The notes beneath the pieces were generated by a model, which was not told where the DNA came from, did not search any database, and saw only the letters and a list, made by a program, of their open reading frames with translations. 9,868 nt of DNA. Origin: Treponema sp. GTDB lineage: Bacteria > Spirochaetota > Spirochaetia > Treponematales > Breznakiellaceae. The stretch's first letter is position 1, and every line of letters starts with the position of its first letter. Below are positions 5,301-9,868 of the stretch, in pieces. Where the stretch lies: assembly GCA_031266695.1 (NCBI GenBank), contig JAISAK010000218.1:1-9868 (forward strand), given 5' to 3'. A program made the position numbers and the translations under genes.

Positions 5301-7398
5301 CCGGGGGCCGATCAAGACCGATCCCTCGGGACAGCCCGACAGTTCGCCCTTTACCGGCGGAACTTTCAATTTTATTATCGCGCGGGGGCCCGAATCCCTT
5401 GCCGAAACCAAAGAACGGTACCTTGAAGCGGAGATACCTCTTGCGGCTTTTACTCCGGGCGAGTGGTCGGAGGTAAATATTACCTACCGGGGTTCGGATC
5501 AGGGAATACGTGTCGGCGGCCGCAGCGTTTCCGGCTCCTTTAATTACCGTCCGCCGCCCCGCAGCTCCGACTCCTCCGGCGCCCCGGGAAAGTCGGGTTA
5601 CGCGGCGGTTTTTGTATCCCCCGAAGCCGGCGCCGCGCTTCCGGACGGATTTTTCCGCCTTGATGAAATAATTCTCGAAAATTCCTCCCCCCTTTACCGG
5701 CTGAACGGCGGCGCCAGGCTTGAGTACTCAAAACCGGGAACCCTTCTCGCCGTAAAGGACAGCCCCCTGTTGACGGATCTTTCCTTTTCCACCGCTCTGG
5801 AATCGGAGGTCGAGGGGGATCCCTTTATTGCCGAAACGGAGGCCTACGGCGGCGTCGTGAGCCGTTCCAACGCCGCGGTTTCCTTCCTGAAAACAAAGCT
5901 TTTGGGCAATCTGGCCTTCAACGCGGCTCCGGAAAATTTTTCCTGGAACGCGGGCCACGGTATTTCACGAAGCTGGGGCCCCTTTTCCGCGGAAGAATCT
6001 TTTTCCATGTCCAGGGATGATGAAACCATCGAACACCGGCTTGGCCTTGGATTTTCATCTGTTGTAAGCGGCCGCTTTGATACGGAGGCTTACTACGAGG
6101 AGGAAAATATAAATCGAAGGTGGAACGCCTCGCTTGGATTCAAGGCGCCCCGCTCCTATATTCCGTCACTTACCATAGACAGCGCCGCCGCCTGGAAGGA
6201 AAAAACCGACATGCCCGGCGAAGAATCGGAGAATTACGCCCAGGGCTGGGTAAAAAGCTGGGAGCCGATGATTCCGGATCTCGGCGGCAGCGCCAATACG
6301 CGGGATACCCGGGGGCTGATAAAACTTACGGAGGATACAAAGCCCGTCGGGGCGGCGCTTTCCTTTGAGGGGAGCACCACTTTTTCCGAATTGAACAACA
6401 GCACCCGGTCTTTCAGCGCGGCGGGCCTTGGGGTGCCGGTAGACCTGGGTTTCTTCGGCATCGACTTTGAAATGGGGCGCAGTTTCCGGCGGCATCTTCG
6501 CTTTGCCGGGGAAAACGCCCTTGGGGACGGGGACAAATTCGCCGAAAGCATTGGAGATTCCCTTCCCCTCTGGGGAGTGGTTCCTTTCTATTCACTCTTT
6601 ACGCCTTCGCTTAACGACGCCATGGACAAAGGACTCCGGGAATCCCCTTCGGCGGAATTGGCGGATTACACTCTTTTTAACGATCGTTTCGGGTTTAAGG
6701 TCCGTCTTCCCGCGGTCTACGATTTCCGTTCGTTTTTTACGCCGGTAAGCGCGGGCGGAACAATCCAGCGCATGCTTGAGCAGAAAATGGATACCCGCAT
6801 TGATATGCTCAGCCTCGGCGGCAGCCTCGATTTTTCGGCGCTTAATATGTTCGGCGCCTTTGGCGTTTATCCTTTTTTGAAATTTTACCAAGGCGACGAA
6901 TTCTCCCACACCCTGGAAGCGGCGCTTGCCATACCCCGCGACGAAGACCTTTCATGGCGCGCCCAGTCCGCGCTGGGCATGGGTTTCCACGGCTTCACCG
7001 GGGGCGAGCTGGGCATGGGCAATACCCTTACCATCGGTTCGGCGGGCTGGGCCGAAAGCCTTACCCTTGACTGGACGGTTCCTACCAGAAGAAGCCTGCT
7101 CAGCATATTTTACGGCTGGATTGCTTCAATTGCGGGAAGCCAATCGTCCTGGCTTGTCCTGGCCGATTTAATGAACGCCGAATACGAGCAGCTCCGCAAG
7201 GAAACCCTGGAACTGTCTTTCAGCCACGACAAGAATTATCTGCGGTGGGATATTGTTATGGGGCATGAATCGATTATACGCATCTTCGGCCGTCTTAACT
7301 TTTCCGTTTTTGCCAAGCTCGGCATAAGCGACGACGAGCTGACAAAGGCGCTTTCATTCATTGCCACCATCGGCACCAGCCTCAACCTGAGTTTCTGA
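2326..7398 (+). CDS. Giant predicted outer-membrane beta-barrel protein, SprA-like (1690 aa)
   Basis: Predicted outer-membrane protein. A signal peptide (hydrophobic residues 11-27) is followed by a low-complexity Gly/Ser/Glu linker (30-70). The rest is rich in alternating beta strands, turns and aromatic residues. A module at 519-562 (PGSVQVWRSG, then NINYNAETGTVALASP and IRITYLRR) matches the PGS-x-V...DY--G-I-L...I-V-Y pattern I associate with SprA, the giant type 9 secretion translocon barrel, and related large barrels. Two beta-sandwich-like regions follow (about 735-890 and 900-1120, including LEVSWKG and YRTVTFFVRGP), then a repetitive-strand barrel-like region from about 1125. The chain ends IGTSLNLSF, a C-terminal aromatic beta-signal for BAM insertion. 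The ATG at 2326 gives the complete signal peptide but has no ribosome binding site. Its 3' end overlaps the convergent TPR gene by 45 bases. Alternative: a large non-secretion porin or adhesin. Envelope location is secure; SprA kinship is an inference. Confidence 0.9.
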   Translation: MYILRSPGHPLLCCLFLLAFPFFGGFGEELPSGESGAAGGLSDSGVGEVSDGSGESPARDEAMPPGPAALDVEALRQRITNEANAELVSLKLGDSEVSLQVSGFWKGTLQGNFGLSFTPLGTEVVSPDSPILFTQEADLTLSLWIRNRWFVEAGFLDDYDLNTYRAGYQGFAGEPVQYVGIGNTGLDFPIFPYLDLGGDSPSSFGLYGRFGGRALQFHTLFRYDAAAREERTFVGNRERTYTYVSLDKPLPGLSFVLPDTNLDSPPLVYLEDSEGNIRDNRGRRWRQAGPSEYAVGRAAGLVELGGTSSGAVAVAYSKAGNSRPWEGPAGSLGEYDTSAGPGLSIPNTGSGFLGSTSAWFGPDVNLRDFPQPGEESPAPDKPGTIYLDGTPALVIHEEGTFSPFERQSRYEAPSSSSSDAALVRLSTGERIRGYELIPFYSSSVTPDIPLYASTETRRGIFSLLVEGSSNDLRAPETRWPLAGEYPEIYLPGSPGFSEDKALRFVNYGSAGAYSIGTDVVPGSVQVWRSGLQDPNINYNAETGTVALASPAGFNEVIRITYLRRSSETRLGSIAAGLGAVYNNGGPFSSELALGLRWNLTAGSSHTEEGISNPGTVGLGAKAAWETERLKAQVSAGLGFEQPDTTGLYRAAGMEGNEIVLALIPENSFISEAPNDSALPGTGALFSNLTRDRRADLVYRNYRENTLGGTTLNSIDWGGAPLVSGKSGPYPARDSSLTKEAVTLVAEFSLSPAENWTGFEAPVGADKEFLKQAKEIEIPFRFYDFNVNPPGDFRLVLQIGSLSAEDRGFVENPALIFESLLFDSAWASLSTPPPGVFGINRLSFNTNPRIARFVLSDEDRRKLGDAKFLRLIAVRSGPVMPGLELLRGRVILAPPILRGAGWRPLTVRDRVIQGASDPGAEGSVKSTEIRETGAGRLEDRYGDIISRLHSSGGGQQVLEVSWKGMTGPGRGAGADGRISALPLANYRTVTFFVRGPIKTDPSGQPDSSPFTGGTFNFIIARGPESLAETKERYLEAEIPLAAFTPGEWSEVNITYRGSDQGIRVGGRSVSGSFNYRPPPRSSDSSGAPGKSGYAAVFVSPEAGAALPDGFFRLDEIILENSSPLYRLNGGARLEYSKPGTLLAVKDSPLLTDLSFSTALESEVEGDPFIAETEAYGGVVSRSNAAVSFLKTKLLGNLAFNAAPENFSWNAGHGISRSWGPFSAEESFSMSRDDETIEHRLGLGFSSVVSGRFDTEAYYEEENINRRWNASLGFKAPRSYIPSLTIDSAAAWKEKTDMPGEESENYAQGWVKSWEPMIPDLGGSANTRDTRGLIKLTEDTKPVGAALSFEGSTTFSELNNSTRSFSAAGLGVPVDLGFFGIDFEMGRSFRRHLRFAGENALGDGDKFAESIGDSLPLWGVVPFYSLFTPSLNDAMDKGLRESPSAELADYTLFNDRFGFKVRLPAVYDFRSFFTPVSAGGTIQRMLEQKMDTRIDMLSLGGSLDFSALNMFGAFGVYPFLKFYQGDEFSHTLEAALAIPRDEDLSWRAQSALGMGFHGFTGGELGMGNTLTIGSAGWAESLTLDWTVPTRRSLLSIFYGWIASIAGSQSSWLVLADLMNAEYEQLRKETLELSFSHDKNYLRWDIVMGHESIIRIFGRLNFSVFAKLGISDDELTKALSFIATIGTSLNLSF

Positions 7399-8403
7399 GG
7401 CTTCCGTTTCCCCGGCGGCTTCGCCGGCCTCCGCCTCTTCTTTGGCCTGCTCCATTTCGGCAAGGATCGTTGTTATGCTTTCCTTGTTGGCGTCGCTTAT
7501 TTTATCATCCTCAAGCAGTTCCTCGATTGCCGCCGTATCCTGGTAGCCGTCCGTAAGGGCGCCGCGCAGTTCGGTGATTCCCTCGGGGCTTTCGCTGTCG
7601 GCAATGAGCAGCAGCCGGGCAATGGTAAAACGAAGATCCGGCTTTGCGGGTTCCGTGCTTTCCGGGGACAGGCCGGAAAGCACGCTGCGGTATTCCTCAA
7701 GAGACCGGGCGTAGAGCTCCTGTTCTTCCAGAAGCTGGGCGTATTCATAGCGGACCTTCGCGTCCGAATTGTTGACAAGCCATTGGGCGTAACTGTCCGC
7801 GGCTTCGATTTTTCCCTGGGCCCTCTGGGTGCGGGCGTAAAGAAGCTGCACGTCGCTGTTATCCATAAGGGCGAAATTATAGCCGGACAGCACCCTTTCG
7901 GCCTCGGCGTATTTTTCCATCGCGTAAAGCACCAGGGCGTAATTGTACCCGTCGTCGGCGCTTTCCGGCGTCAGGGCTAAAATTTTTTCATAGTATTTTT
8001 CCACGGCGGCGATTTCGCCTGTTTTTATCTTTGAATACGCCGCCGCCTTGAGGGCAAGCACATTGGCGGGATCTTTTTTTAGAATTGCTTCGAAATAATC
8101 CACCGCTTCTTCGTAACGTCCCCTTTCAAAGGCAATACGCCCCAAATTGTATTCCGAGGCCGTTTTGGTCTTGTCGGCCAGCCTGGCGCGGTTCAGCCAT
8201 TTTTCCGCCTCTTCGAATTTTTCCAGTTCGAAATAAGCCATTCCGATGGAAAAATATTCTTCCGCCGAGGCCGCCCAGCTTACGCAGGAAAGGCCCAGGA
8301 AAAAAAACGGAAAAATTATCAGAACCGCGGCCGCGAAAAAAAGCGCCGCGGCCGGTTTTACGCTGCCCCGCCGGCGGGGCGGACAATAAGCGCGGTTCAT
8401 CAT
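7354..8403 (-). CDS. Exported or membrane-anchored TPR-repeat protein (349 aa)
   Basis: An Arg-rich n-region ([10 protein letters not shown]) and a hydrophobic stretch (residues 18-39) form a signal peptide or anchor, ending [15 protein letters not shown]; Cys40 could be a relaxed spirochaete-type lipobox, or signal peptidase I could cut after AASA. At least three clear tetratricopeptide repeats follow (about 47-80, 81-114, 115-148), with [20 protein letters not shown] and [19 protein letters not shown] as typical helices, and weaker repeats continue to about 247. TPRs are protein-protein scaffolds. The C-terminus (319-349) is an acidic Glu/Ala/Gly tail, partly encoded opposite the end of the barrel gene. 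The first ATG overlaps the TGA of the upstream upp-like gene (AAATGATG); the next codon is also ATG, so the start could be 8400. Translational coupling is likely, since there is no strong ribosome binding site. Partner unknown. Confidence 0.9.
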   Translation of the reverse strand: MMNRAYCPPRRRGSVKPAAALFFAAAVLIIFPFFFLGLSCVSWAASAEEYFSIGMAYFELEKFEEAEKWLNRARLADKTKTASEYNLGRIAFERGRYEEAVDYFEAILKKDPANVLALKAAAYSKIKTGEIAAVEKYYEKILALTPESADDGYNYALVLYAMEKYAEAERVLSGYNFALMDNSDVQLLYARTQRAQGKIEAADSYAQWLVNNSDAKVRYEYAQLLEEQELYARSLEEYRSVLSGLSPESTEPAKPDLRFTIARLLLIADSESPEGITELRGALTDGYQDTAAIEELLEDDKISDANKESITTILAEMEQAKEEAEAGEAAGETEASETQVEAGADGGNE

Positions 8404-9467
8404 TTACCCGTGTTGAGTACGGTGTTTTCTATCTCCCGGAGCTGGGCCCGGTAAAGACGGGCTATATTGTCGCCGTAATCGGCAATAAGCTGGATGATAT
8501 TGCGCGGATTGTCTTCTCCGTCTTTGCCGTTGATTCGATCCCCGGCGTCGCCGAGGCCCGGCATGATGTAGGCCTGCTCGTTGAGAATGGGGTCCATCCA
8601 GAGGGTATAGACCTGGCAGTTTTCCAGGGCGCGCACAACCCGGAGGGCGCCCTTGAGGGCGGCGATGACATTGAAGAACTGTATGGACCTCGGCCTGATG
8701 CCTTCGCCGAGGAGGTACTTGACTACCGTAACAAGGCTGCCGCCGGTCGCGTTCATGGGATCGGCAAACACAAGATCCTTGCCGTCAAGATCCCGAAGCC
8801 GGAAATAAGAACGGTCAAGATCGAGAATGTATTCCATGTCGGTTTCTTTTTTGGTATCGTCCCGCCGTATTCTGAACAGGGCAAAAGGGGTAACGTAGCC
8901 GTGGGAAGAATATTCCTCTATTTCCTTGCTCATGATCATGGAAGGCAGCAGCGCGCCCCTGAGCATAACGCACATAACCGTGTTTTCGATTTTGTCGTCA
9001 ATGTTGGTTATTTTATGAACGGCGTAATTCCGTACCGGGTTTGTTACCGGGGTCCGCACGATAAGGTAGTTCTTGTTTGATCCGGTCCTTCCACCGTAGG
9101 CAAGCTTGAAAAGCATTTCATAGGCCCGCTGTATGTAGTACACAAATTCCTGGTTTTCCGTCCGGACATCCCGGAGTTTGGCGATAAGCCGGGAAGCTTC
9201 CGGGTGGCTTTCCTGGGGCGTTAAAAAGGAGTAGACGTTTATGCTCGGAGAAGTATGGCAGATTTCCTGCATCATTATTCCCATTTCGTTGTAAAGGGAG
9301 ATAAGGGAATCCTCGGCGCTTCGCCGCTCTTCCTGCATTCCCGATGAAAGCTGTTTGAAGGCTTTCATCACCGTTTCGTAAATTTGATTCATCCGGGAAA
9401 GATAATCCCAGTCGGCGCTGTTCAAATATCCGTCCAGATCTTCGGCTTTCAGAATAACTCTGTTCAT
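8400..9467 (-). CDS. upp: Uracil phosphoribosyltransferase-like protein with N-terminal extension (355 aa)
   Basis: The C-terminal part (about residues 100-355) matches the uracil phosphoribosyltransferase family, which makes UMP from uracil and PRPP in pyrimidine salvage. Visible motifs are [15 protein letters not shown] (early helix), [12 protein letters not shown] (about 165-175, the place of VPILRAG), the PRPP loop DPMNATGGS (236-244, family DPMLATGGS) and the uracil-binding segment [16 protein letters not shown] (300-315). The PRPP and uracil sites look intact. The first 100 residues are an extra, mostly helical segment; ordinary Upp proteins are about 208 residues. RINGK replaces the common RLFGT. 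ATG at 9467 was chosen over an upstream TTG at 9545 because a strong promoter lies between them, which leaves the ATG at the expected transcription start. It is the first gene of a unit with the TPR protein. Activity on uracil is likely but not proven, and a regulatory role is possible. Confidence 0.88.
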   Translation of the reverse strand: MNRVILKAEDLDGYLNSADWDYLSRMNQIYETVMKAFKQLSSGMQEERRSAEDSLISLYNEMGIMMQEICHTSPSINVYSFLTPQESHPEASRLIAKLRDVRTENQEFVYYIQRAYEMLFKLAYGGRTGSNKNYLIVRTPVTNPVRNYAVHKITNIDDKIENTVMCVMLRGALLPSMIMSKEIEEYSSHGYVTPFALFRIRRDDTKKETDMEYILDLDRSYFRLRDLDGKDLVFADPMNATGGSLVTVVKYLLGEGIRPRSIQFFNVIAALKGALRVVRALENCQVYTLWMDPILNEQAYIMPGLGDAGDRINGKDGEDNPRNIIQLIADYGDNIARLYRAQLREIENTVLNTGK

Positions 9468-9474
9468 ATAAGTG

Positions 9475-9503
9475 AGTATATTTTCAAGCCCCTTCCTTGG
9501 CAA
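9475..9503 (-). promoter_or_regulatory. Strong sigma70-like promoter of the upp-TPR unit, leaderless layout
   Basis: On the minus strand TTGCCA (9498-9503, five of six), an exact 17-base spacer (9481-9497) and TATACT (9475-9480, five of six). Only seven bases separate the -10 box from the ATG at 9465-9467, so transcription should begin on or within a base or two of the start codon. A purine-rich AAGGAAGGGG lies in the spacer, too far upstream to act as a ribosome binding site for this ATG. Confidence 0.65.
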
Positions 9504-9619
9504 GTCCACGCAAAAGGCATGCAAGGTAAGATGTTTTTCCCCCAAGTGGTACGAATGAAATCAACAACCTCTACAGCGGGGCTGCCAAAGCCGCCGTTCT
9601 CTTACCTGTAGGGCAAAAT

Positions 9620-9807
9620 ACATACAAGGTAATATATCATACCCCAAGGCTTTGCCTGCCCGGCTCCTATGTTCCTCAACTTTGTTCCGTGAACGCCTTT
9701 GTTCCCTGACAGATAGTTTTACTCTCTTTGACGATCAACCTTCATTGTAGGAGGCCAGAAGTCGCCGGGCAGGCAAAGCCTTGGGGTATAAGGTCTTTCT
9801 TGTATGT
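9620..9807. repeat. Roughly 190-bp element with 25-bp perfect inverted repeats (MITE-like)
   Basis: The left arm 9639-9663 (begins ATACCCCAAGGC, ends TGCCTGCCCGG) is the exact reverse complement of 9765-9789, 25 of 25 bases. A second matching pair lies outside it (ACATACAAG at 9620-9628 against CTTGTATGT at 9799-9807) and a third inside (CTCCTA 9664-9669 against TAGGAG 9748-9753). The arm itself contains AGGC-TTT-GCCT. The interior of about 100 bases carries CTTTGTTCC twice (9680-9688, 9697-9705) and a GTTC-CGT-GAAC mini-palindrome. There is no reading frame for a transposase and no clear target-site duplication. Best guess is a non-autonomous repeat element; a structured RNA or a strong bidirectional hairpin is also possible. 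Confidence 0.7.
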
Positions 9808-9843
9808 CTTTTTTAGTGATGGGGAAGAGGCCGAGGGGCGTTA

Positions 9844-9866
9844 AAAGAGATTTATAACAAAAACTC
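9844..9866. repeat. Inverted copy of the left palindrome's loop (right edge)
   Basis: The 23 bases beginning AAAGAGATTTATAAC are the exact reverse complement of 190-212, the centre of the left palindrome. The next bases (TG) resemble its CCGTG continuation before the window ends. This is therefore the start of another family copy in opposite orientation. Confidence 0.7.
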
Positions 9867-9868
9867 TG

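Larger units (their letters stand above)
9468..9868. other. Gene-free stretch at right edge
   Basis: I find no convincing gene here. It contains the promoter of the upp-like gene, the inverted-repeat element at 9620-9807 and a partial copy of the dispersed repeat at 9844-9866. The longest small reading frame I noticed starts at ATG 9554 and ends after 18 codons at TAG 9611, with no ribosome binding site, so I do not call it. Confidence 0.55.

Noticed and set aside
8085..9080. Open plus-strand frame of 331 codons antisense to the TPR and upp-like genes
   Set aside because: It is wholly opposite two strongly supported genes, has no ribosome binding site or recognisable domain, and long antisense frames are common in GC-rich DNA.
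9554..9611. Small 18-codon plus-strand frame
   Set aside because: No ribosome binding site or promoter, and it is too short to judge.
9639..9789. Idea that the inverted-repeat element is an integron attC site
   Set aside because: The ends lack the GTTRRRY and RYYYAAC core sites and the arms are perfectly paired, unlike attC.
9639..9789. Idea that the element is a simple intrinsic terminator
   Set aside because: The loop exceeds 100 bases and there is no adjacent T-run on the upp-proximal side; a T-run at 9808-9814 follows only the right side and there is no gene within the window that it would terminate.
1..9868. CRISPR arrays, tRNA, rRNA, phage genes or transposases
   Set aside because: No regularly spaced repeats, no cloverleaf or rRNA signature and no recognisable integrase or transposase motif were seen.

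Overview
The window (9,868 nt) reads as chromosomal DNA of a diderm bacterium, most likely a Treponema-like spirochaete. This assignment is an inference and I hold it at about 50%. Supporting points are GC-rich, densely packed genes with AT-rich intergenic DNA, a very large outer-membrane barrel protein with a C-terminal Phe beta-signal, a lipoprotein with a clean lipobox, a DUF503/YlxP protein, and a uracil phosphoribosyltransferase-like protein with a long N-terminal extension. No phage, transposase, CRISPR array, rRNA or tRNA was recognised.

Layout. 1-376: gene-free DNA with a good sigma70-like promoter (80-109), a long imperfect palindrome (124-271) and a second promoter candidate (342-370). 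377-1333 (+): membrane-anchored extracytoplasmic protein of unknown function. 1311-2266 (-): two-gene unit, a ylxP-like gene followed by a lipoprotein gene, with overlapping stop and start. 2267-2325: short AT-rich divergent promoter region. 2326-7398 (+): 1690-residue predicted outer-membrane protein with SprA-like features. 7354-9467 (-): two-gene unit, an upp-like gene followed by a TPR protein, also with overlapping stop and start. 9468-9868: gene-free DNA with a strong promoter for the upp-like gene, a roughly 190-bp element with 25-bp perfect inverted repeats, and at the right edge a 23-nt segment identical in inverted orientation to the loop of the left palindrome.

How it works together. 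Three of the five genes with assignable localisation signals are envelope proteins: the anchored 318-aa protein, the lipoprotein and the giant barrel protein. The TPR protein also carries an export-like or membrane-anchor N-terminus. YlxP and the UPRTase-like protein are predicted cytoplasmic. Both convergent gene pairs overlap at their 3' ends (23 and 45 nt), leaving no room for intergenic terminators. Several transcription units appear to start at or only a few nucleotides before their ATG, suggesting leaderless or near-leaderless mRNAs.

Most notable are the giant SprA-like barrel protein, the 25-bp perfect inverted-repeat element upstream of the upp-like gene, the dispersed palindromic repeat family at both ends of the window, and the leaderless promoter architecture. 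I see no convincing defence system, biosynthetic cluster or other complete new system.
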